From positions 682,001-746,000 of the forward strand of contig OZ246020.1 in assembly GCA_965230795.1 (NCBI GenBank): a stretch of DNA of 64,000 nucleotides, given 5' to 3'. The notes beneath the pieces are model-generated. The model saw only the letters and a list, made by a program, of their open reading frames with translations. It had not been told where the DNA came from and searched no databases. A program made the translations under genes and the position numbers. This DNA is from PZPK01 sp965230795 (GTDB lineage: Bacteria > Pseudomonadota > Gammaproteobacteria > Pseudomonadales > Oleiphilaceae). Below, piece after piece: positions 45,901 through 55,351 of the stretch (position 1 is the first letter of the stretch; each line of letters opens with the position of its first letter).

Positions 45901-46641
45901 TCAGTCGCCAAACCGGTACCCGACACCCCATACCGTCTGGATGTAGGTTTGTGTCGAGGCATCCGCTTCGAGTTTGGCGCGCAGACGGTTAATGTGTGAA
46001 TTGACGGTATGTTCATAGCCCTCATGACCATAGCCCCAGACTTTATCCAGCAGTTCCGAGCGCCGGAACACCACCCCGGGATTCGAAGCAAAGAACCACA
46101 ACAAATCAAACTCTCTGGCAGTGAGGTCGAGCGTATGGCCGCGCAGCTTTACTTGCCGGGACGCATAGGCAATGGAGAGTTCCTGGTAGGAAAGGCTACC
46201 AGAGGTGTCCGTGTTTTTCTTTTCGGACTGCTGTACTCGTCGAAGCAGCGCCTTAATGCGGGCCTTGAGTTCTGCAATGCTGAAGGGTTTAACCAGATAG
46301 TCATCGGCACCAATTTCCAGACCGAGCACACGATCCAGCTCGGTGGATCTCGACGTGAGCATCATGACCGGTACGTACGCCGCCTGAGCACGCAGTGCGC
46401 GACAGATATCAAGGCCGTCCATGCCCGGAAGCTGCAGGTCAAGCATGATCAGATCCCATGCGTCATCCAGTGCATGTTGCAATCCGCTCTGCCCATCCTG
46501 CACGATGGTGATCTGAGCGCCAACATCTTTCAGGTGCAGGCCGAGCAGATCAGAAATATCCGGGTCATCTTCAATGACGAGGATACGGGTAACACTGGCG
46601 TCGATGGGTTTCTGCCTGCAAAATTCAGCGGCTCGCTGCAT
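45901..46641 (-). CDS. OmpR-family response regulator
   Basis: 246 residues. The receiver domain has the acidic pocket IEDDPD, phospho-acceptor Asp in IMLDLQLPGMDG, Thr in MMLTSRS and Lys in DDYLVKPFS. The C-terminal winged helix has the family sequence LTAREFDLLWFFASNPGVVFRRSELLDKVWGYG and ends GVGYRFGD. The first ~18 residues before VTRILVIEDD are extra, so a later start is possible though no internal ATG is present there. It lies immediately upstream of the kinase and 81 bp downstream of two spondin-domain genes, which are candidate targets. Confidence 0.95.
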   Translation of the reverse strand: MQRAAEFCRQKPIDASVTRILVIEDDPDISDLLGLHLKDVGAQITIVQDGQSGLQHALDDAWDLIMLDLQLPGMDGLDICRALRAQAAYVPVMMLTSRSTELDRVLGLEIGADDYLVKPFSIAELKARIKALLRRVQQSEKKNTDTSGSLSYQELSIAYASRQVKLRGHTLDLTAREFDLLWFFASNPGVVFRRSELLDKVWGYGHEGYEHTVNSHINRLRAKLEADASTQTYIQTVWGVGYRFGD

Positions 46642-46722
46642 GGGGCGCTCCTGTTGTGCGTGTCATGTTGAGCGCAACCCGGTGGCTCCCGGCGGGGCGT
46701 CGCAGACGTCCCGCCCGACACA

Positions 46723-47466
46723 TTATTGTGTGCGTTCAATCCGTACTTTGGCTACGGCATGATCCCAACGATGGCTTTCATCCAGCGCTGAACTGGCGAG
46801 TCCGGTGGCCTGCGTCACGACACCCGCATGGATGTATACGGCATCCCGGACATCATCGCGATTGACGTTGAAGCCTTCCTGAAGACCGCCGGCACCGGCA
46901 GGGCCAGGGATGGTATCTGCTGTTTCGCTATTCGCTTCTGTGCCGCTGTCATAACTGAGTGCGTCCAGTTCAAGTGGCTCTTGGAGAGCGAGGTCTGGAA
47001 TGGAAATGGCGTTAATCGCCGCAAAGGCATCATTGGTATTGACCAGCATAGACAACATCGACAGGGATAAGTTCCCCAGCGCACTAACAGGCACCTGCAG
47101 GCTCAGTGTTTCACTGGCGCCGGGCGCGAGGGCTCCGCTGCCGCCTCGTGTCACTAAAACGGCATCCGTGGCGTTGGCTGTGGTCAACAATGCGCTGTTG
47201 TCTCCACCTTCCGCCAATTGCTCGACTGCTTCGCTGGCCGCAGTGCCGGTTTCAAACGCTTGCCAGTTGCTGCGATGCAGCATCACGGCCATTGGCGACA
47301 GGGGCTGATTCGCCGTCAGATTGGTAACGGTCACGTCAACGGTGGCCATTGGCGATGCGGTGCGGTCATTGCTGTCGTTATCACTGCATCCAGCAAGAAT
47401 AAGACCTGAGAAGGCAAGCAGGCCAAAATAGCTAATTCGAGAACGTTTTTCGCTAGCTCGAGTCAT
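46723..47466 (-). CDS. Spondin-domain lipoprotein
   Basis: 247 residues from the ATG at 47466, which has GGGAGG at the right distance; a start 18 bp upstream would overlap the previous gene. A lipoprotein signal (YFGLLAFSGLILAGC) is followed by Ser-Asp, and the Asn/Asp-rich linker DNDSNDRTASP. The rest is a spondin_N-type beta domain: TVDVTVTNLTANQPLSPMAVMLHRSNWQAFETG, LAPGASETLSLQV, DALSYDSGTEANSETADTIPGP. It is a paralogue of the next upstream gene. Bacterial spondin-domain proteins are surface or periplasmic proteins of unknown function. Confidence 0.85.
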   Translation of the reverse strand: MTRASEKRSRISYFGLLAFSGLILAGCSDNDSNDRTASPMATVDVTVTNLTANQPLSPMAVMLHRSNWQAFETGTAASEAVEQLAEGGDNSALLTTANATDAVLVTRGGSGALAPGASETLSLQVPVSALGNLSLSMLSMLVNTNDAFAAINAISIPDLALQEPLELDALSYDSGTEANSETADTIPGPAGAGGLQEGFNVNRDDVRDAVYIHAGVVTQATGLASSALDESHRWDHAVAKVRIERTQ

Positions 47467-47480
47467 GGTGTACCTCCCAA

Positions 47481-48191
47481 TCAATTGACGGTGATGGTGA
47501 TTTTCGCGATGGGATTGAGCCAGCGGTGAAGGGTTACATCGATGTCGGACTCACCACCGCTGCTGTCGTTGTCACCAATCACGCCGCGATGAATATGAAC
47601 ATGTCCTTCGATTGTTGCATTGACGCCAGTGCCCCCGGTACCGGTTGCTGCGGCAATAGGCCCTGGCGCAGGAAAACCGGCCATGCCTGGTGTACCGCTG
47701 CCGACGATTTCATCGTTGGCTTCCGTTCCCGCATCATAGGCTCTGGCGTAGTAGGTGTAGGTGCCAGCTTCCGTGGGAATCTCCTTTGCATTCAGGGCGA
47801 CAAAGCCGTCGTTGGTGGGAAGCATCATGCCAACAATGCTGAGATGGGTATTGCCGGTGCTGTCCGTATTGAGGCTTGCTGTTGTGCTGGCGCCTGGGGC
47901 GAGCAGTCCAGCTGCGGGATTATTGTTCTGGGTTGCGCCAACGCCATCCAGCAGGGTTTCGGCTCCGGAAATATCACCGCCTTCAGCGATGGCTTGTAAT
48001 TCTGCAGAAGCGGCATCACCCAGGGTAAAGAGACTGGTCGCTTCCGGGTGGGCTGCGACTATAAAGGGCGTGAAATAGATGCCACGGGTCAGATTTTCGA
48101 TTTCAATGTTCAGGTCTGCAGCCTGAATAGCGGGGGAGGCGAGGGCGAGTGCGCCCAGGCATACGGATAGTCTAGCGAATGGTTTCATCAC
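47481..48191 (-). CDS. Spondin-domain secreted protein
   Basis: 236 residues with a signal peptide (LSVCLGALALASPAIQA-ADL). The spondin_N-type domain shows LNIEIENLTRGIYFTPFIVAAHPEATSLFTLG, LLAPGASTTASL, MMLPTNDGFVALNAKEIP and RAYDAGTEANDE, closely parallel to the lipoprotein downstream. Two ATGs in tandem (48191 and 48188) follow a GGAG site; either could be used. It is the first gene of the pair. This one is soluble while the second is lipid-anchored, suggesting division of labour. Confidence 0.87.
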   Translation of the reverse strand: MMKPFARLSVCLGALALASPAIQAADLNIEIENLTRGIYFTPFIVAAHPEATSLFTLGDAASAELQAIAEGGDISGAETLLDGVGATQNNNPAAGLLAPGASTTASLNTDSTGNTHLSIVGMMLPTNDGFVALNAKEIPTEAGTYTYYARAYDAGTEANDEIVGSGTPGMAGFPAPGPIAAATGTGGTGVNATIEGHVHIHRGVIGDNDSSGGESDIDVTLHRWLNPIAKITITVN

Positions 48192-48313
48192 AGGTCTCCA
48201 TTGTTAAAGGAGGCGCCATCATGAAGCCTGAGTGTTCGCAAAGTCTTCACGAAATTATCACGAAAGTATAACGTTTGTGCGTAGTGTCTAGTGTGTCGAT
48301 GTCAGTGTTCGGC

Positions 48314-49210
48314 TCAGTCTCTGCTGCCATGCATTTGGCTAAGCTCGATACAGGCTGCAATCAACACCAGCAGACCACCGAATAGTACCTGGGCTGTTGG
48401 CAGCTCGTTCAGCAAAAAGTAGGCGATCACGGTCGCGACAAAAGGTTGGACGCAACCGATCATCGCCACCGAACTTGCGCCGAGGGAGCGAATTCCTGCG
48501 GCCATCAGAGAATGGGGCAGAGCCGTAAACAGGGTGCCGAGGATCAGCCACATCAACCATTCCTGATCAACATGCTGAAACGAGACCTGAGATCCCGGGA
48601 CGACAAAAGAACAGCCGATGATCAGGATGCTGATCACCACCGTCTGATAAAAGATGGTGGTATGGGGGGCGCAGTGTGACAGGTAGTGCTGATGCATGAG
48701 GTTACGCCCGGCAAAACACAGCGCCGATACCAGACCAAAGCCTATCCCCTGAAGGTTGTCCCCGGCTGAGTCTGAACCTGTGTCCCCCATAAGATAAACG
48801 CCCACAATGACGAGAGGGGCCATGAGCCAGCTGAGAGCAGGTGATCGCTGTCGGAAACACAGACCCTGCAGGGCAAGCGTCATCAGTGGATAGGTGTAAA
48901 GCATGGTCATACCCAGGGCGACCGATGCGATTTTCATGGAGTAAAAAAAGCACAGCCAGTGCACACCGAGCAAAGTGCCTGCGGCGAGCATGAGCCCATA
49001 ATCCCGGGTACGTCCAAGGATGACAGATCGACCGGCCAGCATGACCAGACAGGCAATACACAGGGCAGCGATCAGGGAACGGATCAGCGTCAGGCTCAGG
49101 GTGTCTGTTGCCAGTCCCTTGGCAAAGTAGCCATTGCCAGCGAGCAAACTCACGGCCAGCAGGGTCGATAATGTTCCTTGTACCGGCTGGCCAGTGTGAG
49201 GTTTTTGCAT
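48314..49210 (-). CDS. EamA/DMT-family transporter
   Basis: 298 residues with about ten hydrophobic segments arranged as two EamA repeats (GNGYFAKGLATDTLSLTLIRSLIAALC in the first; GLVSALCFAGRNLMHQHYL and LGASSVAMIGCVQPFVATVIAYFLLNELPT in the second). The family exports amino acids, nucleotides or other small metabolites; substrate unknown. It lies 10 bp downstream of ccoG on the same strand, so it is probably co-transcribed, with no evident functional link. Confidence 0.9.
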   Translation of the reverse strand: MQKPHTGQPVQGTLSTLLAVSLLAGNGYFAKGLATDTLSLTLIRSLIAALCIACLVMLAGRSVILGRTRDYGLMLAAGTLLGVHWLCFFYSMKIASVALGMTMLYTYPLMTLALQGLCFRQRSPALSWLMAPLVIVGVYLMGDTGSDSAGDNLQGIGFGLVSALCFAGRNLMHQHYLSHCAPHTTIFYQTVVISILIIGCSFVVPGSQVSFQHVDQEWLMWLILGTLFTALPHSLMAAGIRSLGASSVAMIGCVQPFVATVIAYFLLNELPTAQVLFGGLLVLIAACIELSQMHGSRD

Positions 49211-49220
49211 GCGCTATGGT

Positions 49221-50645
49221 CTACAGTCGATAGGCCGGACCAAGAAACTTGCTGTCGGCCGTAAAGCGCAGATCCGGCTCCGAATCGGATCGGATGATGA
49301 ACTCGATTTCAGTGCCGGTGGCGTGAATGTCTGCGGGATCAACTTCAATACTGACAGGAAAGGTTCTGACTTCTCCGCCATTAATGGCGAGCTCTTTGAC
49401 GCTGACCTTAAGAGGCATTTCGCTGTCGATGGGGAGGATGGAGAGACTGAAGGTATCGGCATGTTCACGTTTATTCACCAGTTTCAAGGTGTAGAAATTT
49501 TCGATTTTCCCCAAGCCTGTTTCGTAGTACAGAGCACCCCGATCCCGTAATACCGACAGCTCAGCCTGGGGCCGATTGAGCATCAGCGTGATAAACACGG
49601 AGATCGCGGCAAACAGCACCAAACCATAGCCAATGGCACGTGCATCCAGCTTTCTGTTGGGAGCACCTTGTTGAAACTCCTTTTCCGAGGCGTAGCGAAT
49701 CAGGCCTTTGCTGTAATGCAATTTATCCATGATGCTGTCGCAGGCATCGATACATAAGGCGCAGCCAATGCATTCGTATTGCAGACCGTCTCGGATGTCG
49801 ATACCAACGGGACAAACCTGGACGCACATCTGGCAGTCGATGCAGTCCCCCAACGCGCCCTGTTCATGGTGTCGTGAACGGCTGCCGCGAGGTTCGCCAC
49901 GGGCCTTGTCGTAGCCAACAATCAGGGTGTTTTCGTTGAACATGGTGGACTGGAATCGGGCATAGGGACACATGTAGATACAGACCTGTTCGCGCAGCCA
50001 GCCCGCGTTTAAATAGGTGGCGAGAGTGAAAAAGCCGATCCAGAACCAGGCCCAGCCACTGGCCAGAGAAAGCGCAAGTAAATCGCTTGTCAGTTCCCGT
50101 ATCGGATAGAAATAGCCGACGAAGGTGATGGCGGTGGCCAATGCCAACAGCATCCAGCTTGCGTGCTTGCCACCTTTTTTCAGCCATTTGCGCAGACTTG
50201 CCCGTTGCTGATCCAGTTTGATGCGCTGGTTTCGGCTTCCTTCAAAAAATTCTTCCAGCCATATGAACATCAGTGACCACGCAGTTTGTGGACAGCTATA
50301 GCCACACCATACGCGTCCGAAAAGCGCGGTGATGAAGAACAGACCAAAGGCACAAATAATCAGAGCGAAAGCCAGCAAGGTGAAATCCTGGGGCCAGAAG
50401 ACCGCGCCAAAGAGGTAGAACTTTTGTTGGGCGAGATCGAACAGGATCATTGGCTTGTCGCCAATATTGATCCACGCGAAGCCAAAATACATGGCGAACA
50501 ACAATGACAGGGAAATGCTGCGAATCTGCTGGAAGAAACCCTTGATCCGTCTCACGTAAATTTTTTCACGCGCAGCGTAGAGGTCCCTGGACTTTTCGGA
50601 GTCGTCGCTGTTTTCAATATTGATCATCGGGATTTGAGAGTTCAT
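49221..50645 (-). CDS. ccoG: Cytochrome c oxidase accessory protein CcoG (FixG/RdxA)
   Basis: CcoG is a membrane iron-sulfur protein that reduces copper for assembly of cbb3-type oxidase. It has 474 residues and several N-terminal membrane helices with GRVWCGYSCPQTAWSLMFIWLEEFFEG. A double 4Fe-4S ferredoxin region follows (CIDCQMCVQVCPVGIDIRDG and CIGCALCIDACDSIMDKL), then a last helix and a C-terminal Ig-like periplasmic domain. The ccoNOPQ genes that normally neighbour it are not in the window. The gene lies 52 bp downstream of the DUF934 gene. Confidence 0.95.
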   Translation of the reverse strand: MNSQIPMINIENSDDSEKSRDLYAAREKIYVRRIKGFFQQIRSISLSLLFAMYFGFAWINIGDKPMILFDLAQQKFYLFGAVFWPQDFTLLAFALIICAFGLFFITALFGRVWCGYSCPQTAWSLMFIWLEEFFEGSRNQRIKLDQQRASLRKWLKKGGKHASWMLLALATAITFVGYFYPIRELTSDLLALSLASGWAWFWIGFFTLATYLNAGWLREQVCIYMCPYARFQSTMFNENTLIVGYDKARGEPRGSRSRHHEQGALGDCIDCQMCVQVCPVGIDIRDGLQYECIGCALCIDACDSIMDKLHYSKGLIRYASEKEFQQGAPNRKLDARAIGYGLVLFAAISVFITLMLNRPQAELSVLRDRGALYYETGLGKIENFYTLKLVNKREHADTFSLSILPIDSEMPLKVSVKELAINGGEVRTFPVSIEVDPADIHATGTEIEFIIRSDSEPDLRFTADSKFLGPAYRL

Positions 50646-50697
50646 CGTTTGTCTCCGGCTTATGAAAATCAGTGATGTGATGCGTCGGGCCAGCCGC

Positions 50698-51192
50698 CTA
50701 AAAAGTTTTTTCTGGCGTACTTTTTAAAATGAACAGGGCGTGCTCCAGATCAGCGTCTGCTGGCAGAGAAAACGAGTCCACGCCACAGGCTCTCAGTTGC
50801 GCCATTTGATCGATAAGAAAATGTCCGGACACGCGCAATTCTCCCCTGAAGCTCATGGCGGTTTTCAGTTGCCTGGCAAGAGAGAAAACCCGGCCATCGG
50901 TGAATGTTTCCACTTCGATATTGAGTAGGGGTAAATCCAATACCTGAGGCGTCAATCGTTGCACATCGACATCCACGCCAAAGCGAACGCCAATCCAGGT
51001 TTGCACCAGTGGCCATTGGGACTCGTCAGACAAGCCTTCCAGCGGAACTATCGAGAACCAGGGATATTCACGATAGTCATTCAGAGGCGCGGAGATACGG
51101 ATCCAGGGATCGTTGAGTATCTGTCCCTGTTTTATCAGAACGCTTGGAGACGGAGTTCCTGAATGCGGATTGCGGTCGTTGGTTTGCTGCAT
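50698..51192 (-). CDS. DUF934-family protein
   Basis: 164 residues. The core IEVETFTDGRVFSLARQLKTAMSFRGELRVSGHFLIDQMAQLRACGVDSFSL matches the DUF934 family, which usually sits beside cysI-type sulfite reductase and is thought to take part in sulfite/nitrite reduction. Here cysI is absent; it precedes ccoG instead. The upstream gap contains a perfect 18-bp palindrome that may control it. Role inferred only from family context. Confidence 0.85.
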   Translation of the reverse strand: MQQTNDRNPHSGTPSPSVLIKQGQILNDPWIRISAPLNDYREYPWFSIVPLEGLSDESQWPLVQTWIGVRFGVDVDVQRLTPQVLDLPLLNIEVETFTDGRVFSLARQLKTAMSFRGELRVSGHFLIDQMAQLRACGVDSFSLPADADLEHALFILKSTPEKTF

Positions 51193-51375
51193 GCTGTATT
51201 GTGCACTCGCTGGTCATAGAGGCCGGATGTGCGCCGTTTACCTGCCAGGTACGGAGCGATGATGTCAGCGATTTTGCAAGCCATATGCCATGCAGGGTTG
51301 ATTAATTAACTATATGAAATTAAAGAATAAAGTGTTTGAGTTAAGAAAATCTGCAGAGGTGAAAAGCGGAATATA

Positions 51376-51393
51376 GACGCGATATATCGCGTC
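51376..51393. promoter_or_regulatory. Perfect 18-bp palindrome, probable operator
   Basis: GACGCGATATATCGCGTC is a perfect inverted repeat. Two bases further (51396-51411) lies a related imperfect copy, AACGATATGTCGCGTT. Both lie in the 262-bp gap downstream of the PAS-sigma54 gene and about 185 bp upstream of the DUF934-ccoG unit, whose promoter region this is. The regulator is unknown. Confidence 0.6.
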
Positions 51394-51454
51394 GAAACGA
51401 TATGTCGCGTTGGTAAAGAAGTGGTGCTGGAGTCGGTAGGAGAGCTGCGGGATG

Positions 51455-52909
51455 CTAGGCTTGAATGCCCAGCTTCTTCATTTTGGAGCGCAAGGTGCTT
51501 GGCGGCAGATCCAGCAGCGTCGCGGCACCTTGCTTACCTGCGATCATTCCGCCGCTGGCTCGAAGTGCCTTCTCGATATGCTGTTTTTCCGCTTCCCGTA
51601 GCGTGGAGACAGTTGCCTCTGATTTGCCTGTCTCGTGTTGGATCGTGTTGAACAGCGGCGAAATTTCCAGCGTGGGTGGTGTACACACAATCGCCGCGCG
51701 TTCCAGAATATTCTGTAGTTCGCGAATGTTACCCGGCCAGTCGTAATGCATCAGGTGTTCAAGTGAAGCGGGAGCTACCTGCAGAAATTGTTTACCCAGG
51801 CGATGATTCAGTTTTTTCAGAATGTGGTCCACCAGCATGGGGACGTCTTCCTTGCGTTGCCGCAGTGACGGCACCAGGATGGGAAAGACACTGAGCCGAT
51901 AATACAGGTCGGCCCGGAAGCCACCGCTATCCACCATGTCCTGCATATTGCGATTGGTCGCGGCAATCACACGAACATCGACCTTGCGGGTGTCGTTGCT
52001 GCCGAGTCTTTCAAACTCGCCTTCCTGAAGTACCCGCAGTAGCTTAACCTGAATATCAAGGGGAAGCTCACCGACCTCGTCGAGAAACAGAGTGCCGCCG
52101 TGAGCCAGTTCAAAGCGACCAATCCGCGTTTTCATCGCGCCGGTAAAGGCGCCTTTTTCGTGGCCGAATAATTCACTCTCAACCAGGCTGGGAGCAATTG
52201 CACCGCAGTTGACCTTCACCAGGGGGCGATCCCGCCGCCGGCTTGCGCTGTGTATCGAGCGCGCGATCAATTCTTTTCCTGTTCCGCTTTCCCCCTGAAT
52301 CAGAACCGAAGAATCCGTGGGTGCGACGTGCTCGATCTGGGTAAGAATCTGGGTCAGGGCCGGGCCCTGACCGATAATGCGGGAGAAGTTGTGCTGCGAC
52401 TGGATCTCGTCCATCAGATAGCGATTTTCCGCCTGCAGTTGTTCTTTCAGATGCTCCACTTGCTGCAAGGCGTTTTTGAGGTCTCGCTCGTTACGTCTGC
52501 GTTCGGAAATATCCTTGAAGACAATCACCGCCCCCAGTATTTCCTCGCCGCGTTTTATTGCCGTGGCGATGTATTCAACGGGAAACTGAGAGCCATCTTT
52601 ACGCCAGAATACCTCGTTGTCGATTTCCCGTTGCTGGCCATCGCGAATGGTCTGGTAGACAGGGCAGGTATGTACCGGGTAAGGGGAACCGTCTTCGTGA
52701 GAGTGATGATGGTATTCGTGGACGACTTTGCCAATCAGATCGGTTTCGGACCACCCGGTCATGGCTTCGGCTGCCGGATTCACGAAGGTTGTGTGGCCAT
52801 GTTTATCGAGGCCATATACGCCCTCACCAATAGAGGTAAGGATGAGTTCGTATCTGCGCTTCAGCGATTCCGCATCATCGCTCGTACCGGTAATTGTCAT
52901 TTGGAACAT
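51455..52909 (-). CDS. PAS-domain sigma54-dependent transcriptional activator
   Basis: 484 residues. Residues about 15-135 are a PAS domain (EGVYGLDKHGHTTFVNPAAEAMTGWSETDLIG, with a His-rich EYHHHSHEDGSPYPVHTC loop common in this group). The AAA+ domain has Walker A GESGTGKE at 206-213, the sigma54-contacting GAFTGA at 253-258 and Walker B GGTLFLDEVGELPLD. The C-terminus is a Fis-type helix-turn-helix (AAGKQGAATLLDLPPSTLRSKMKKLGI region). It is divergent from a chemoreceptor gene. The ligand is unknown; an ATG at 52900 is an alternative start. Confidence 0.94.
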   Translation of the reverse strand: MFQMTITGTSDDAESLKRRYELILTSIGEGVYGLDKHGHTTFVNPAAEAMTGWSETDLIGKVVHEYHHHSHEDGSPYPVHTCPVYQTIRDGQQREIDNEVFWRKDGSQFPVEYIATAIKRGEEILGAVIVFKDISERRRNERDLKNALQQVEHLKEQLQAENRYLMDEIQSQHNFSRIIGQGPALTQILTQIEHVAPTDSSVLIQGESGTGKELIARSIHSASRRRDRPLVKVNCGAIAPSLVESELFGHEKGAFTGAMKTRIGRFELAHGGTLFLDEVGELPLDIQVKLLRVLQEGEFERLGSNDTRKVDVRVIAATNRNMQDMVDSGGFRADLYYRLSVFPILVPSLRQRKEDVPMLVDHILKKLNHRLGKQFLQVAPASLEHLMHYDWPGNIRELQNILERAAIVCTPPTLEISPLFNTIQHETGKSEATVSTLREAEKQHIEKALRASGGMIAGKQGAATLLDLPPSTLRSKMKKLGIQA

Positions 52910-53109
52910 GCCTTGGTATCAGCTTTTGGTTCAGGGCGAAGCATCGCTTATCTGCTGGCAAAAGCAAAGTAGGGGCCGCTATTTTCAGCCCGGCTATGCT
53001 GCGTTCAGATGGCGGTGTTACACGAACTTACCAAAAGCCTACCTCTCGTTATGATCTGTTCTTACCGGCGCCAGCGTAAGCCTTCCGAATCTAACGGGAG
53101 AAAATAAGT

Positions 53110-55110
53110 ATGTTCAGCAAATCCTTGCCACTGCGTTTGTCGCTATTTGTCTGTGCCGCGGTTGTTGTCTTGCTCGTCAGCATGAGCTTTTTCATCATCA
53201 ATTCGGTCGGTGATCGCTTCATCGAGCTGAACCAAAGTGAGCTCGAGCAATTGATTACCAACACCGAGGCTTCGGTGCAGGCCTACAACGATGAACTGGA
53301 AAACACGGCAGAGCATTTGTCGAACGTCTTTTCCCAAACATTCCCCGGCAACTTTGAACTGCAGGAAGCCACGACAGTTACCGTTGGCAATCATCGCCTG
53401 CCAGAAATGCTTTCGGGTAATGAGGGGGTCAGCAATAACTTCAATCGCGTGGATGGATTTGCCCAGGCGACCGGTGGTAATGCCACTATTTTCACCCGCA
53501 AAGGTGACGACTTCGTTCGCGTGACTACCTCCGTTCAGAAACAGGATGGCTCCCGAGCTGTGGGCACACTGCTCGATCGCAATTCGCCGGCTTATCGGGC
53601 GAACATAAACGGACAGAGCTTTACCGGGTTTGTTGAGTTGTTCGGCAAATCCTTCATTACCAACTACACACCGATCAAGGACCGCAATGGTAGCGTGATC
53701 GGTATCCGTTACATCGGCATCGATTTCACCCGGTCACTGGAAAACCTGAAACAGGGTTTTCGTTCTACCCGGATTGGTGATAACGGCTACATGTTTGTTG
53801 TGAACACGGACCGTGAGAAAAATTTCGGCAACCTGGTTCTACACCCAAGCAACCAAAACCAGCGTTTTGATACGGCCATTCTGGAAACCATGCTGGCGCA
53901 GAAAAAAGGGACGATTGAGTACGCATATGGCGATGACAACGCTCGCTTCTTTGCGTCGTATGTACAGATCCCAAAGCTCAACTGGCTTGTCGCCGCGAGC
54001 ATACCCAAAGCGGAGATGCTGGCAGGAAAGCGTGATCTGACCAGCTTGATGATCCTGGTTACCTGTCTGCTTATTGTGGCCATCAGCGCGCTGATTGTTG
54101 TGTTACTGCGCTATATGTTGGCGAAGCCGCTTGATGAGGTGACGCAACATCTCGCTTTGATTGCGAGCGGTGACTATTCGCAGGAGATTGAGATTAACCG
54201 CAAGGACGAAGTCGGCCAGGTGCAGTTTGCCATGACCCAGATGCAGCAACGGGGCAGACAGATGGTTCAGGAAATTGCCGATACTTCTCTGGCGCTGGCA
54301 TCGGCGGCCAGTCAGCTGTCGGAAGCCAGTGCCCAGGTGGCGCATGGCTCTCGGGAGCAAACCGAATCGGCTACGTCCATGGCCTCGACAATGGAAGAGT
54401 TGAACGCGAGTATCGAAAGTCTTTCAAGAAATGCCGAGCAGGCGCAGTCGCTGTCTAACGACTCGAATGACAGTTCCCAGCAGGGCGCACAGGTGATTCG
54501 CGCTGCAGGCGATGCAATGCAGGACGTCTCCAGCACGGTACAACGGGTGTCGAATGAGATATCGGGTCTGGGTAAATTGTCCGGTCAGATCTCCGCCATC
54601 ATTCAGGTGATTCAGGAAATAGCGGATCAAACCAACCTGCTGGCATTGAATGCGGCCATCGAAGCGGCCCGCGCCGGTGAGCAGGGACGAGGCTTTGCGG
54701 TGGTGGCAGACGAGGTTCGCAGCCTGGCTGCGCGCACTTCGACTTCCGCACAGGAAATCACTGCGACCATTGACCAGATTCAGGAGGGGACAAGCAACAC
54801 AGTTGAGTCCATGGCGCAGGGGGTCGAGCAAGTCGAGTACGTATCGGAACTTGCCCAGCAGGCCGGGGGCGCCATCGAGGAAATTCAGTCCGGCTCACAG
54901 CAAGTTGTTGAGGTCTTTACCGATATTAGCGAGATGTTGAGAGAGCAGGCGCTCGCCAGCACCGATGTGGCGCGCAATGTCGATCGTATCGCGACGATGA
55001 CCGAGGAAAATACCTCCGCGGTGAGTGAGGTTGCCGACGCCGCAGCAGATTTGCGTAACATGGCGGATGATCTCAATCGTCTACTCAAGCAATTCAAAAT
55101 TGCCAGCTAG
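53110..55110 (+). CDS. Methyl-accepting chemotaxis protein with Cache-type sensor
   Basis: 666 residues. A first membrane segment (LSLFVCAAVVVLLVSMSFFIINS), a ~290-residue periplasmic Cache_3/Cache_2-type sensor (TTSVQKQDGSRAVGTLLDR, GRIGDNGYMFVV-like RIGDNGYMFVVNTD), a second segment (LMILVTCLLIVAISALIVVLL), a HAMP domain (KPLDEVTQHLALIASGDYSQEI) and the signalling hairpin with the invariant EIADQTNLLALNAAIEAARAGEQGRGFAVVADEVRSLA. There is no C-terminal receptor pentapeptide. The ATG has a GGGAGA site upstream. Ligand unknown. Monocistronic. Confidence 0.95.
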   Translation: MFSKSLPLRLSLFVCAAVVVLLVSMSFFIINSVGDRFIELNQSELEQLITNTEASVQAYNDELENTAEHLSNVFSQTFPGNFELQEATTVTVGNHRLPEMLSGNEGVSNNFNRVDGFAQATGGNATIFTRKGDDFVRVTTSVQKQDGSRAVGTLLDRNSPAYRANINGQSFTGFVELFGKSFITNYTPIKDRNGSVIGIRYIGIDFTRSLENLKQGFRSTRIGDNGYMFVVNTDREKNFGNLVLHPSNQNQRFDTAILETMLAQKKGTIEYAYGDDNARFFASYVQIPKLNWLVAASIPKAEMLAGKRDLTSLMILVTCLLIVAISALIVVLLRYMLAKPLDEVTQHLALIASGDYSQEIEINRKDEVGQVQFAMTQMQQRGRQMVQEIADTSLALASAASQLSEASAQVAHGSREQTESATSMASTMEELNASIESLSRNAEQAQSLSNDSNDSSQQGAQVIRAAGDAMQDVSSTVQRVSNEISGLGKLSGQISAIIQVIQEIADQTNLLALNAAIEAARAGEQGRGFAVVADEVRSLAARTSTSAQEITATIDQIQEGTSNTVESMAQGVEQVEYVSELAQQAGGAIEEIQSGSQQVVEVFTDISEMLREQALASTDVARNVDRIATMTEENTSAVSEVADAAADLRNMADDLNRLLKQFKIAS

Positions 55111-55325
55111 CATGATGTACGGTCACCAGCTAAAAGAAACAATTTCCAACAAAACGCTGGTAAGCGGCAGGGCCGACTTCGTGAAGAGCGTGAGCTAAAA
55201 ATGTGGGCAAAGGACATGCCTGCCTCTTAGTATCCCGTTCCTTATACCAAGACGACCAAAACAACCAAAACAGTTTGCGGCATGATATCTGACATGACCC
55301 TGAAGCATGGACATGTTGCATAAAT

Positions 55326-55341
55326 ATGCATATGCATGTAT
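55326..55341 (+). promoter_or_regulatory. Probable MarR operator 1
   Basis: ATGCATATGCATGTAT, starting with the perfect palindrome ATGCATATGCAT, lies 10 bp before the marR start. The same 16-mer with one change recurs at 55792-55807 before the next gene. This pairing points to autoregulation by the encoded MarR protein. Confidence 0.65.
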
Positions 55342-55351
55342 ATTTCGATTC

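Noticed and set aside
51295..51315. FNR-like site (TTGATTAATTAAC) upstream of the DUF934-ccoG genes
   Set aside because: Only one half-site matches TTGAT; the other does not fit ATCAA at the required spacing.
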